Assembly (NCBI RefSeq): GCF_901000735.1
Contig: NC_081541.1
Span: 3,217,021-3,281,020, forward strand
Direction: 5' to 3'
Origin: Corylus avellana
Taxonomy: Eukaryota; Streptophyta; Magnoliopsida; Fagales; Betulaceae
Length of the DNA: 64,000 nt
Positions 45,531 to 58,384 of this stretch are shown here, one piece after another; position 1 is the first letter of the stretch, and every line of letters begins with the position of its first letter. Position numbers and translations under genes: made by a program. Under the pieces are notes generated by a model. The model did no database searches and had not been told where the DNA came from. It was given only the letters and a program-made list of their open reading frames with translations.

Positions 45531-47199
45531 ATGGTTGCTCTACTCACTTTGTTTGCAAACCCTTTTCCTTATTCTTATTCTTCTTCTTCTTCTTCTAGTC
45601 TTCTACCGCACCCACCAATCCCTCCCAGAGCTGTTCGATTCTCACTCGCTTTAGTTTCAGCTTTCCATCCCCATAAATGGTTCTGTGTCTTAAATTTCAG
45701 TAAAGCCTCAAGAATCGAACTGAAACCGCTATTCGCCGAAGTGGGTCTTCGACCCACTGACCAGATTTCAGTCCAATGCAGTTGTACCAATACGCCCACC
45801 GATCTTCGCATTGATACTGGTGAGTAACTCTCAGAGGCATATTCTCAAACACGATTTAGTCCTTGAAAATATTCTCGGTAATATATGCTTATGTTTGGTT
45901 TCAGGGTTTCTCTTTGCATTCTTTAGAGAAATTGGACTTGACGAAAAAGAAACCGAATTGCTATTGGAAAAGAACCCAGCTTTGGCATTGACATCTTTGG
46001 ATTCAGTACGTGCTAGGGTTCATTCTTTACAATCGGTTGGAATTAATAGCCTAGATTTTTCTTACTTAATTGCAAAATGTCCCAGTGTGTTAACATCTGA
46101 GGAAATTGGTCCATTTATATGTTTTGTGCGAGATGAATTGGAAGCTAAGATTGAGCCTGCGCAGCTCAAGCGCCTTTTGACCTCCACTGACCCAAGATTC
46201 TTGGTGGGTTTTGATCAAAAGGTTAAATTGATTCTTCATCATGGAGTCCCGCGTGAAAAGATTTTTTTTGTGCTAAACAACGTCAATTTAACCAAAGCAT
46301 TGTGTCTTAGGCCAGTGGAAGAAATTGAAAAGACCATTACTTATTTGAGCCGCTTTGGTGGCATTGATTTGATTGTAAGGCGTCCAGCGATTCTCAATTA
46401 TGATTTGGACAGTCAGTTGACACCGAGAATCGGGTTTCTCTTGGAGCTCAGTGGGGGAGATAAGGATGCCACGGGGCTTGTGCTGCGTAAGTTCCCTTTG
46501 ATTTTGAGTTACAGTGTGAAGCATGTGGCGGGCCATGTAGAGTTCCTGAGGTCGTTTGCTGGCCTGAATGATCAGGAAATCTTCAGGATTTTGCTTGTGT
46601 TCCCAAGTTTAGTTAGTGCCAGCAAGGAGAGGAAATTGCGTCCTAGGATAGAGTTTCTCAAGCAATGTGGGTTGGATTCTGATGATATTTTCAAGTTCTT
46701 GATCAAGGCTCCCTTGTTTCTTGGCCTGTCATTGAATAACCTTGAGTATAAACTTGTGTTTTTGGTGAAGATTGGGTATAGATATAGAACAAAGGACATG
46801 TCAGTGGCAATGGGATCTGTAACCAGAACAAGCTGTGAGAATTTACAAAAGGTAATTGGGCTATTCTTGAGCTACGGTTTTTCTTGTGCTGACATTGTTT
46901 CCATGAGCAAGAAGCACCGCCAAATACTGCAATACAATCCTAGTTCTTTGGAGGAGAAGATGGAGTACTTGATAGAGGACATGGGTCGTGAAGTTGGAGA
47001 GTTGTTGACTTTTCCTGCATTCCTTGGTTACAAGCTTGACGAGAGAATTAAGGCTAGGTATGAGGCAAAGAAGAGGATTACTGGAGAGGGAATGTCGCTC
47101 AATAAGCTGTTAACCGTTTCGACTAAGACATTCTCGACAAAGAAGAAAGAGAAAAAGCTATTACACACGGTTGAGAAACTGAATAGCAATGAAGGTTAG
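45531..47199 (+). CDS. MTERF8-like: mTERF-family organellar protein, MTERF8-like
   Basis: Mitochondrial transcription termination factor family. In plants these proteins act in plastids or mitochondria on transcription, splicing or RNA stability. Two exons, 45531-45819 and 45905-47199 (phase 1 junction), encode 527 aa. Exon 1 gives a Ser/Pro-rich N-terminus ([20 protein letters not shown]) that looks like a plastid transit peptide. Exon 2 carries tandem mTERF motifs with the typical Pro-x-x-Leu pattern, for example KCPSVLTSEEIGPF, RRPAILNYDLDSQLTPRIGF, KFPLILSYSVKHVAGHVEFL and VFPSLVSASKERKLRPRIEF, and near the end FPAFLGYKLDERIKARYEAK. MTERF8 is my best guess within the family. The Pack-MULE ends 172 bp before the start. 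Confidence 0.87.
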
Positions 47200-49337
47200 A
47201 TAGTAATGCATGCTCCTTTCTATAAGCAAGGTTTTAATCACTCATGGCGTGTTTATTTCAACAACCGCTTGAAACTTTCTCCTCTGCTAATTTTGATGTA
47301 CAAGAACTCTATTTTTACTATTTTAGCTGGTTCAGACAATTGCAGATTGGGGAGTGAGAAGATTGAAATGATTCTTCCAACTATTGAAGACCTGAAAGGC
47401 CTGAAGCTTGAGTAGTAGGAAATCTGCTCTGGGATAAGCTTTGTTATGTTCAAATCTATACAATGATCAAGAGTAGCTTAATTTCATAAATTCGTGAAAA
47501 TCAACTCTATTAAATCTGTTTCAGCATGTTACAAAATTTCTATTGGTTGCTGAAATAAGAATGAGGAAAGTAATGGAAAATGAGGCTCTGTATGCACTTT
47601 TTGTTGTTATATTTGGTGTTTTGAAAGTAGAGAACATATTCATTCAAGACAGAAAGAGGTAGTTGTAGACCCAATCAAGTGAAGGTTTTGTTTAACTGGG
47701 TCCCAGATTTTAAAATTTTCAGTTAATTATAATTATTCACCTTAAATTATGGTATCATTTGCATGTCACTCTAAACTGCACATTTTTGTGATTAACACCC
47801 TAATTTGAGATTAATTTGCAACACTCACAATCCAAAATACTGTCAAAATAAAAAATTAGTAGGTAGGATGAGGTGGGAGGTGGGAGTAGACAAAGTTTTC
47901 CTCTAAATTGAGTTCGAGTAATTTCATCCAACTCAATCTTTTAAATTAACATATATCCAAAATGGATACATGTTAGTTTAATAAATTAAATGTAAGGAAA
48001 TTTTTCAAACTCAGTTTGGAAGAAAACTTTGTTCAGGTGGATTTTGCAAATTAATATGTACTAATATGTTAATTCAACATACCATTGCATCCCATCATTC
48101 TAACATGTACATTAGTTTGTTAATTTGAACACTGATTTAGATGATGTGGTGGACAATGCACATTACTCTCGAAATAGGGGATTGATAGTCCAAGGTGCAC
48201 AATACAGTTAACCATAAATTCTTGATTTAATAATTTGAAGGATCATTCTGGGCAGGTGAATTCCAGTTTTCTTTGATATAATTAAAGAATCATTTGAAGA
48301 TTAAAAAAGTACAGTTCCTCTGTTGGAGTTGGTTCCAGGTATGCCTACACTTCAAATCTTTTATTACATTATTACGACTTTTCCAATATAAGGGACATCT
48401 TTCCATGTCGCTACCAAAGGCACAACCAACTAATATTCAACTATTTCTTAGAAAAGAAAAAGAAAAAACCTAATATTCAACTATTATAAAGTAGCCTATG
48501 ATATCATCTGTTTAATGTATATGTAACATGGCCAGTTTATGTGGGACAGTAGGAGCAGATAGGGTCTAGATTCCATGCAACGGAATTGTTTAGTTGTTCA
48601 TTGCATATGTTCAAATTATCTGAACACCTACTCGAATAAGGTGGGGCTTGAGTACTCTCTCACAAGAGGTTGTCCATTGCATATAGCATTCTGGTATAAA
48701 AACAGGAAAAATTATCGACACAACCATCAACCATCAACCACCCCACATAACACCCATACGTATGAAATTGAAAGAAATAATATAGACTTGACAAGTGATG
48801 ATTTAATATAACATCAGAGGAAGGATTGTGAGTTCGAACCCTAACTCTCACAGTTTATTCTCCATTTCAATTAAAATTTTTCACAATGTTACAATATTAA
48901 TTACATAATTAATTCACCTCTTCTTATCAACTTTACTTTTGAGATAAGTATTGATTACTCTCTCCGTCCGAGCATAACAATTATTCTTTTGAAAAAGAAG
49001 GGAGGTAGCAAACCGTTTGAGCAATTGTACTGTTATGCAGCACTTTCCTAAGATTCTATCCCACAAAACAAAGAAGTAGAGCAGTAGATAAATAAGGACA
49101 TGCTATGATAAATAGCAGCCATACAAATATACAATCATGGCATAACGACAGAGAAGTAGATAAAGTCTTAGGATCAATAATAATTGTGCTGTGAAAGAAG
49201 TCTTCTGAGAAGACAGTGATATGACCTTGGCCTTTGGGAGAGTGATTCAAGGACATGACACTCACTTTCTTAACATTGTAGATACTTATAATTAATCACA
49301 TGACATTAAAAACACAGGAGTAGGTGTTCTCGGGTGA
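47200..49337. other. Intergenic region between mTERF and subtilase genes
   Basis: Includes the mTERF 3' UTR. No gene was recognised. At 48780-48862 the words GATTTAATATAACATCAGAGG and GTGAGTTCGAACCCTAACTC look like the LTR end plus primer-binding site of a decayed TRIM-type element in plus orientation. Confidence 0.4.
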
Positions 49338-49455
49338 AAATGTATTTGTTTAGTCTTCTGGTTTATTCTGAATAAAGCAGCTTTTGCTTAATTAGCAAAT
49401 GTATTTGTTTAGTCTTCTGGTTTATTCTGAATAAAGCAGCTTTTGCTTAATTAGC
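49338..49455 (+). repeat. Perfect 59-bp tandem duplication upstream of the subtilase
   Basis: The unit starting AAATGTATTTGTTTAGTCTT and ending CTTAATTAGC occurs twice head to tail (49338-49396, 49397-49455) without a mismatch, so it is probably recent. It lies 120-240 bp before the subtilase start codon. A (CT)n tract follows at about 49542-49568. Confidence 0.95.
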
Positions 49456-49574
49456 GGAACACAAGAATGGTGAACATTCTTTTCTCCATTTAAGAGAGGT
49501 GATTACAAGGAAGGGATCCACGTCTTTCCTCTATATTTCTCTCTCTCTCTCTCTCTCTCACTCTCTCTTACGCA

Positions 49575-52500
49575 ATGAGCTCAGTTCGATGTGGTAAGAA
49601 GAGGAACATAACTGTCTCATTTGTTTTCCTTTCTCTTCTCTCATTTCTGAATGAGCAACTTACCTTGACCGCTCTTGCAGAAGCCAAAAGAAATGTTAGT
49701 TTTCCCTTTGTCTCCTTCACCATTCATTTCCCTTCTTATACCTTGACCATTCTTAGAAACTAACTATGTAGTGAGAATTTACAGGTTTACATCGTTTATA
49801 TGGGAAAAGGGCAATATCATGATCCAAAGCTGCTTGCGGAAACCCATCTTGAAATTCTCACTAGAGTTCTTGGAAGGTATACCATGAGAAAGATAATAAC
49901 TGAATTTTTTTTTTTTTATCAATAGAGGCTTTAGTTCAAAAACAGCTTGAGCCAGAACTAACAGTTCACAATGTACTTGTGTAGCAAAGAAGCATCTGCA
50001 GAAGCCATGGTCTACTGTTACAAACATGGCTTCTCTGGTTTTGCAGCCAAGCTAACAGAGACTCAAGCACAAATGATTTCAGGTACTTTGACAATTACAT
50101 TCATTTCTTGGTTAGCCCCCCCGTCTTTATGAGGCATACGCATGATTTAAACTACAAAACATTTTATATTTGTACAAGTTCATAATTGCAACAGTCATTA
50201 CATTGTAGAGAATGAATTTGAAAGCGGAAGGCACCATGAAACATAAAGAGAAAATGGCGAGGCCATCAACATAAGTTGCATACTAAGCACACTGGTGGCA
50301 GAGCAGATGCCATTGGAGATTGAGCAAAAAGATGGTCATTATGATCAAACATTTAAGTCATACATCAAAATAATTTTTATTTTATTTATTTTTTATTTTT
50401 TATAATCCTGCAATCTATAATAAAGTGCCTAATGTTACATGAAGAACAACTCCTCACCAAGCAAAGTTCATGTAAGGAAAAGTTCTACATTCAAAATAAA
50501 GACCCGTTTCCCTCCCGTTCCGTGGCAATTTATTATTGTATATAAGTGTGAGCTGCAGCTCTGAATCCATGCGTAAGCTAGGATGCTAAGAAGTCAGAGA
50601 TAAAAGCCATGATATCATAGACAACTTAAATGCACAAGTTTTTCTCAAATGTCAACCACGTAAATATGCTTCATACCTCAGATTAGAAACATGGTCATAG
50701 ATTTCTTGTTTCGCTTGTAGAGTCACCAACTGTGGTTCAAGTCATTCCCAATCGCTTCTATAAGTTGCAAACTACAAGAAGCTGGGACTACCTTCAACTG
50801 TCTTCACATTCGCCAAAAAATCTCCTGCACAAATCCAAAATGGGTGACAGCGTCATCATTGGTCTCCTTGATACAGGTACTATTCCTCTCACCTCACCCT
50901 GTTAATGCGTATGTATTTCTACCCATGAAAGTGTGTGCATGCATGTCTCACTAAATTAAGCCGAATAAATGATGAGCAGGGATATGGCCAGAGGCTGAAG
51001 TTTTCAGAGATGAAGGTCTAGGGCCAGTCCCTACGCGATGGAGGGGTGTTTGTGAGTCAGGAGAGCTGTTCAATGCAAGGAAGGCCTGCAATAGAAAGCT
51101 AATTGGAGCTCGTTATTTCATCAAGGGACTGCTAGCTGAGTCTGGACAGCCATACAACACTACTGAGTACAAGGACTACTTGTCTCCCAGAGATTCATCT
51201 GGACATGGCACAGCCACATCTACAATTGCATGTGGCTTCTTTGTGGCGAATGTGAGCTACAAGGGGCTTGGTATTGGAACAGTGAGGGGTGGTGCACCCC
51301 TGGCTAGGCTGGCTATGTATAAAGTCTGCTGGAAGCTGTATGGAGGAGTATGTGCAACTGCTGACATTCTGAAAGCATTTGACAAAGCCATACACGATGG
51401 GGTAGATGTGCTATCACTGTCCATTGCCCCTGATATTCCCTTGTTTTCTGATGTTGACGCACGTAGTGGGATCTCCATTGGTGCCTTCCATGCTATGGCA
51501 AAGGGGATCAGTGTTGTGTGTTCGGCTGGAAATGCAGGCCCAAGTGCTCAAACGATACAGAACACAGCACCATGGGTCTTAACTGTTGCAGCAAGCACTG
51601 CTGACCGGTCATTCCCTACACCCATCACGCTTGGAAATAACTGGACTACAATGGTATTTCTTCACAAACTGATACATGCACTGCAGCACGACATAAAAGA
51701 GGAAGACAAATCAAAGTCAATGCATGATCAGTGCAGTTACTTCACTTAAATGTTGTAATTGTTAAATCACACATTATTTCAAAACCTTAAGCCGATAGAA
51801 AATTGTGAATTTAATCATTTAATTAATATTGCGTGGGCTCAAACTTTCTTTCAAGAAGTGAAGTCTAACAAGTTAAATATTTAACTGAAATTAGTAAATT
51901 GAAGATTCGGGTTCAAACTTATTACTTCTACTTTGACACTTGATAAATCACCAATTAGCTAAAAGCTTAAGCTGATAACAAATTTATTAATTGTAGGGTC
52001 AAGCCATGTTTACAGGAGAGAAAATGGGGTTCATCAATCTAGTCTACCATGACGTCTCGGAAGTTCTATCTCCTCGGTAAATATATCTTACAGAGAATGC
52101 AGTGCTGCTTTAAAGCCTTGATATTTCTTAAATATCTAATCAGGAATATGCCGGACTGGTCAATTCTACATCATATTGATGCCTCTAGTCCCAGCAAGGA
52201 CTTGTGTCTTTTTTCCCTTGGATGAGCGTATGTGTGGCATACAATCGATGAAGCACAGCTTAATTCAGCAATGACTTTGTCTTTCACAATTTCCAGCTTT
52301 TTACTTGTTGCCTGGAGTTTAACAAGGTGTTTGTTTATACAGTTACTGCGAATCTCTCTCACCGAGTGATACTTGGTCAGCCAGAACTGTTGTCCTCTGC
52401 TTCACTTCAGATTCTGATGAGAGTGCAGTAGAGGCTGCTGCATTGTCTGTCAAAGAGATTGGTTGTTTGGGACTAATTATCGCCAAAAATCCCAGTAGGT

Positions 52501-53737
52501 CCCTGTATTCATGCGATGATGACTTCCCGTGTGTTCAAGTAAGCTACGAAATTGGCACGCAGATACTCTACTACATTCGCTCTACCAGGTAACGCCATAA
52601 TCCTTGCTATAAAAGATGTAATCATCATCACTACAGATTCATACATGAGAGAGTTATTGCAGGAATCCACAGGTCAGGATTAGGCCTACCAAAACACATG
52701 TTGGCAGACCTGTGTCGACCAACGTGGCATACTTCTCATCTCGAGGGCCTAGTTCCATTGCTCCAGCAATACTGAAGGTAATTACCTTAGTACTCAATAC
52801 TAATAAAGAAAACACTCAATTGGGATTTCTGTAAGCACTAAAATCTTGCTCATTGGTGTCCCGTGTGGTCTCTGCATGGGCACAGCCAGACGTAGCGGCC
52901 CCGGGTGTCCACATACTATCAGCAGTTCCGCCTCTTAACCCTGCAATTGCATTCGACTTTGAATCAGGAACATCCATGGCAGCTCCCCATGTCTCTGGCA
53001 TTGTTGCATTGCTCAAATCATTGCACTCAGATTGGTCCCCTGCGGCTATTCAATCTGCAATTGTCACCACAGGTACTTTATGTTACACGTACATTTCCTT
53101 CGCAGTAGCACAAAGTTCTTTGCCTATTCATTCTTTCATATTGTGTCTAATTTATATGGTATCACGATCTGCAGCATGGAATACTGATCCATCTGGTGAA
53201 CCAATATATGCAGAAGGGGAGCCAATCAAACTTGCGGATCCATTTGATTATGGAGGTGGAATTGTTGATGCGAATGGTGCAGCAGATCCTGGTCTTGTCT
53301 ATGACATGGGGACAGCAGATTATATTCAATACCTCTGCGCCATGGGTTATAAAAACTCTGCCATTTCCCAGCTTATAGAACATCCCACATTCTGCCCCAT
53401 AAAACAGCCCTCTATTCTGGACATAAACCTCCCTTCTATAACCATCCCAGCCCTTAGAAACTCGACAACTCTCACCAGAACTATCACAAATGTGGGCGCT
53501 GTCAACTCAAGATATGTGGCTGTTGTTGAGCCCCCTCTTGGCATAACCATAGCAGTAAAACCTCATATGCTGACCTTCAACTCTGTTATCAAGACCATCT
53601 CCTTCACTGTTACTGTTTCCTCTTCTCACAAAGTGACCACAGGATACTCATTCGGAAGCTTGACTTGGACTGACGGGGTTCATAGCGTAAGAAGTCCAAT
53701 ATCCGTGAGAACTGAGATCACAGAATCTTATGATTGA
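49575..53737 (+). CDS. SBT3-like: Subtilisin-like serine protease, SBT3-type
   Basis: Secreted serine protease of the plant subtilase family. Ten exons: 49575-49694, 49785-49876, 49985-50082, 50721-50876, 50980-51653, 51997-52076, 52343-52588, 52663-52777, 52886-53072, 53175-53737, giving 776 aa, a normal length. Order: hydrophobic signal peptide ([11 protein letters not shown]), I9 prodomain ([17 protein letters not shown] to SGFAAKL), catalytic domain with Asp154 (IIGLLDTG), His231 ([11 protein letters not shown]), Asn340 ([12 protein letters not shown]) and Ser557 ([12 protein letters not shown]), then the fibronectin-type C-terminal domain ending [10 protein letters not shown]. In most plant members the His motif reads GHGTHT; here the second His is Ala, which is not a catalytic residue but is unusual. 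Intron 5 carries a TRIM-like relic. SBT3 assignment rests on recalled similarity in the prodomain and around Asp154. Confidence 0.92.
51777..51990 (-). repeat. TRIM-like retroelement relic in subtilase intron 5
   Basis: AACCTTAAGCCGATAGAAAA, GTGAATTTAATCATTTAATT, GTGGGCTCAAACT and TAAATCACCAATTAGCTAAA follow the same order as the element at 59346-59650. A partial direct repeat (TTAAGCCGATA near the start, TTAAGCTGATA near the end) suggests remnants of both LTRs. Confidence 0.5.
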
Positions 53738-54373
53738 TAAGATATTGTCATGCTAAAATGTATAAAATAATATTGGTGGCAAGCTCTTAACATTTTAAGT
53801 CATGCTATGAATACAAGACTGACTAAGAAAATACAATTTTCAAGAAAAGGCAAGATATGCCTCATTACCACGACTTTGGCTTCTAGTGAAAAAAAAAAAA
53901 TCATTAGAGATCCAACTATGCAATGTAAAAATAAAAAGACAAGATCAATTCCGGAGAAAAAATAGCTAAAATTCTCTTCCAATTTTGCAATTTTCACCGT
54001 CTCGAGAGTGTACGCCAATCTCCATTGCTAATACCCCCACCCCACCAAAAAATAAAAAAAGATAAGATAGAAATGATCTAAGATACAGGAGAACAGAAGG
54101 AAAGGGAGATATCTGAGCTAGCTCATTCATATACAGATTCATTGTAATTACAAGTTGTTAAATCCAGTCCCTATGTGATGTATCTCATTTTACAATAACT
54201 AATCACCCTCAGAAAACGTGTTCATTCGTCTCAAAAAAGTTTCCATCTTTTGACCTCAAAACTCAAAATCAGGAATTTCTCAGCATGCCCTGGCCTCAAA
54301 GTACATCATGGCCATTGGTTTGAGACATATCTACTCAAATTATCTCAGGAAAGGATCTTCCACTGCTTCACTT
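53738..54373. other. Intergenic region between convergent genes
   Basis: This holds the presumed 3' UTRs of the subtilase and PSRP1 genes. No gene was recognised. Confidence 0.4.
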
Positions 54374-56593
54374 TTAGTCTACCAAGGAGGGTTCTTTAGC
54401 TGCTTCTACCACCATAGGCTCTAATTTCTCATCTTTTCCATTTCCTTTAGGTATAATAAGGCCATATCCTCCAGATTTTCTTTTGTATATGATATTAATC
54501 TCACCTGGTGCAAAGGCAAAGAACAATTATATCCGTGGATGACTATGATAATTGATGCAGAAAAAGGGGAAAAAAAAAGGGGACATAAACCCATTGAGTT
54601 TAATACCAGTCTCTTCGTTTCGGAAACCATAGAAGTCATGATCAACGTTTTCCAGCTGCTCAATTGCTTCAGAGACAGTTAAAGGTGGCATGTCGAAGTA
54701 TTTCGTACGGACAATCTGAAAGAAATGAAATGTACACAAGAGTGAGTGCATGTGTGCGGGAAAAGAATAGCATGTCTATGTCAGCATTTTTTTCTGAGGG
54801 TGTCTAAGTTAGCAGATAAGTGAACTGACAATCAGCTGATAACATAAATTTTTTTTGTAATTAATGACATAAATCCACTGACACTCAAGATAAAAGGGAA
54901 CAAATTATTATCTGAAAAAACGAATGATAAAGTTTCCTAACAAATATAGTGGTTAATTAAGCCAAGCATCCAGACCGCTATAGTAAGAAATATATGGCAT
55001 AGCAAATCAAAAAAAGATAGCAGATAAACTCAAGAGTCAAGTAGTAACCTCATTAATAATTTCGTTATCCTCTTCTTGAGGCATTGGATCTTCCTCATTT
55101 TCGTCTTCCTTTTCCTCCACTGCTTGTACCGTGGCCTCCCTAACTTTCAATCTGTCAAACCCCTTCATGTGCCGCCCATGGTCTGACTCCTTCTCTTTAA
55201 TCTTCCTTAGCTTCCTTTGTATAATTGAAGACACCAAATCTATACTGCCATAGACTGTCTCAGAATCTTCCTCAGCCCGAACCACTCCATGCTTCTTTGT
55301 ATACAAAGTAACCTACAAAAATACAAGCCCTCAATACAATAACCAATTTAAGATAAGCCCTAAAATGCATAGCAAGCAGCAATACCTCACACCGCCGAAT
55401 TCTCTGACCTTTCCCAAACTCTCCACCTCGAACTGATAGCCTGACATCCACTTCCCTAACCAGATGACTGTGCTTAGTAACTGCCTTCCCCATTTTCTCT
55501 TCCACATGCCTCTTGACATTCTCACTTAACTATATTCACCCATAAATATTTTATCATATCAAATTCCCATTTATATTCTGATAAGTAAATCAAAATGAGC
55601 AAAAAAACAAACCAGAGAAAATTAAACCCCATTTGGTAGGTTCAAAATGCATTGATTTTCATACAAAAATCAATAAGGTTGCATTTGGATTTAAGGATTT
55701 AAAGTCTAGGGATTTGAAGAGCAATTGCTAGTATAAATACAAATTTTAACAGCAAATGATGGATTTGAGTTTTGAGGATTTTGCTCCAGCAAAAACACTA
55801 GTGTTTTTTTTTTTTTTTTTGATAAGTAATAATCAAGTTTTATTAATTAAAAAAAAAAAAAAACACTAGTGTTATGGATTTAAAATACCTTCTCATACCT
55901 AATCATTTCAATCCCACATATTAACATGGCTTAAATCCATCCATGAATTTCACCTATATATATATATATATATAAACTTTCATACTTTTTCAAGCTATTT
56001 AAATTAAAAACTGCAATCCAAATCCTCCTCTTCAATACTTCCATCCAAATAAAACATAAATTCAGAATAGCTTAAAACAAGTACCTGAAAGCAAGATAAT
56101 CCTAATAGATCTATCGATTAATAAATGGAAACAGAACAGATAATAAATAAATAAAAGACCAACAAGAACCGTGAAACTGGAAATTGCATGTCCTATTATA
56201 ATTTCTTTTAGAAACCAAGAAAAGGGTCAACCAACTCTACGTCTTCTGAGCTGCCAAGAAAAGGGCTAGTGTAAATACCTCCAAATTTTTGCCCTGTGTG
56301 ATCAGTTTCACGGAAGAAAGCGGACCGTCCCACGACATTCTGGTAGAGATTGAATTGCCATTGCCGTGGCTTCTTCTGGGTGTTTGCGAAATGGGTTTGA
56401 GGTTCTTCAAGAAGCTGGATTTATAGAAGGAAAATGTGAAAGTCGGCGACTTTCTGGGTTTGGTGGAGAAGGTTGTGGAACTGAGGAGAGACACTGTAGC
56501 CAATGAAGAAGAAGAAGAAGAAGATGATGATGATAAAGAAGATACGTGGGGTTGGTGAAGAGTAGGTTGCAAGGAGTATACTAGACTGGCCAT
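54374..56593 (-). CDS. PSRP1: Plastid ribosome hibernation-promoting factor (PSRP1)
   Basis: Plastid relative of bacterial long HPF/pY that binds the decoding region of the 30S subunit and silences ribosomes. Five exons on the minus strand: 56279-56593, 55386-55529, 55049-55312, 54607-54715, 54374-54504, giving 320 aa. A Ser-rich plastid transit peptide ([20 protein letters not shown]) precedes the S30AE domain: [40 protein letters not shown] and [20 protein letters not shown]. An acidic linker follows, then the long-HPF C-terminal domain [40 protein letters not shown] and [10 protein letters not shown]. An in-frame upstream ATG at 56770 would add 59 residues (379 aa); I prefer 56593 because it gives the usual length and a typical transit peptide. 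Confidence 0.92.
55806..55861 (-). mobile_element. Minimal LINE tail in PSRP1 intron 1
   Basis: A 56-bp insert, read on the minus strand, is AAACTTGATTATTACTTATC followed by poly(A). It is bounded by AACACTAGTGTT at 55794-55805 and 55862-55873, a perfect 12-bp target duplication. It is a 5'-truncated LINE that kept only about 35 bp of 3' end. Confidence 0.8.
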
Positions 56594-56770
56594 TGAAGTT
56601 GGAAGAGTGCTTGTATGGAGGGACACGGAGAGAGAAAGCACGAGCAAGTGTGGGGTTTTGTGAGGTTTTTGGTCAAGAAAAGAGAGACAGAAGGAACTGG
56701 ATATGGATCGTGTCGCGGTCACCTTATCCGGTTCAACGATTTGGGATCTTGTGCTCTTAGTTATGGCCAT

Positions 56771-58280
56771 TTTGAGAAACGATAAATACCATTATATTTG
56801 TAGGACCCAAATAGTTACCTTATAGTAAATGTCTAAATCTTTCACTAGATTTGTAGGACTTAATAATAAATTGTAAAAAAATAATTAAAAGAATGGTGTG
56901 TAACATAATTATTTTTAGCGCTTAGTAAATGATGGTTAATTACCAAATGCTTAGGTTAGGTACTAATGTGACAATTGTCCATCCAATATGTCACAATAGA
57001 TTTTTAAAAGTTAAAAATGTTCTGCAATTTTATTTTTAAATTGAAAAGTGTTAAACATCAATCTCTTGTTCATCTCTTATGCAAATTCACTATTAAATTT
57101 GTAGATCCACATAACATATTTAATGATGAATTTGTCCATCTCTTATAAAGAGATGCACAAAAGATAGACAAAATATGTAAATCAAACATTTCTCTTTTAA
57201 ATTTCATGTAACTTGTTCAATTATATGATTAGACAATATAAACACAAGGTCTTAGATAAAATATAACACTTACATGGTGCTTGTAAGTAGGATTAATAAT
57301 TTTTTTATACGACCCATCAACCCGACATGAAAGTATAAAGTTAGAGTTTGACATAAACGGGTTCGGGTCATAGACGAGTTGACCTGATTGAACTGCTTGA
57401 CCAGTTTATGAAATTATATATATTTTGTATATGGTAAATATATGTTGAAACAGGTCAAACGAGTCAGGCATGTCGTGTTAGGGTTGAAACTGGTTGTGTT
57501 GGGTTAGGTCAAACGGGAACGTGTTTGGGTCTAAATTGGTCAAACAGGTTGACCAATTTATTAAACGAGTTAAGTGGGTCAAGTTGGGTCACTCATGTGT
57601 CGTGTTTGGATTTAAGAGTCTGACTTGTTTAATTAAACGGATTGTATTCGAGTTTATTTTTATTGGGATGGCGGGTCAAGCGAGTTAACCCGAACCCAAC
57701 TTGCCACCCTGCTTTGCCAACTCTATTTGTGAGGTGACAAAATGATTTTATTAATAATAATAATAAATGGCTCAACCACCACTCAAAGTGGGGTGGTTCA
57801 TGGTTGGGCCACCCTCAATGGTGGAGGGTGGTCAAACCCAAGGGTGGACCTAGCAAAGGCTTGAGGGAATCTCCAAAAACATTAAACATCCCTAAAAGAT
57901 ATATTTTTCATAAGATAAATCTTCAAAAATTATTTTTCTCCACCCACGAAATCTTTTTGTTTTAGTTTTGTTCCCCGCCTCGGCTCAGACCACTCTTGAA
58001 ATCCCATCATGGATGGTCAAACCACCTTAAAAGTCTGACTCCTTGAAATACCAAGAGGATGGTCGACCATCGATGAAGATTTTTTTTTATTCTTATTTAT
58101 GAATATACTAAAAATTTAATTTTTTTAAGATATGCCACTTACATGATGCCTGTGACATAGCAAATTGATTACGTGGCATCCATTGATACTAGATGATTAG
58201 CTTCCAATGAGATAATCAATTAAAAAAATGCAAATTACCACTCTATTAAAAATCATGTCACTCTAATATAAAATTAATGG
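56771..58280. other. Gene-free, repeat-rich region
   Basis: 57285-57715 has TAGGATTAATAATTTTT at its left, ACCCGAACCCAACTTGCCACCC at its right and many GGTCAAACGGG-like words inside, so it looks like a decayed relative of the hAT-like element at 26619. 57768-58090 has TCAACCACCACT and GGGGTGGTTCATGG words of the GTGGCC-rich type. I see no gene. Confidence 0.5.
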
Positions 58281-58384
58281 TCCCAAGAGGTAGCTCAATT
58301 GGCTGGGACCACGCCTAATGAAGCGGAGGTCACTAGTTCGAATCTCCCTCCCCTCTCTTGCGCGAACATGTAAAAAAAAAAAAA
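58281..58384 (+). mobile_element. Short tRNA-derived SINE
   Basis: GGTAGCTCAATTGGCTGG matches the pol III A box and AGTTCGAATCTCC the B box, about 45 bp apart. The unit ends in a poly(A) run. The 3' half does not fold as a tRNA and there is no matching acceptor stem, so this is a SINE and not a tRNA gene. No clear target duplication was found. Confidence 0.65.

Noticed and set aside
45811..45904. In-frame start of the mTERF gene at 45811 without splicing
   Set aside because: The upstream exon 45531-45819 gives a transit peptide and a perfect GT-AG junction, so the frame across 45820-45904 is intronic.
58281..58352. Possible tRNA gene
   Set aside because: A and B boxes are present, but no acceptor stem or 3' half fits. 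The poly(A) tail shows a SINE.
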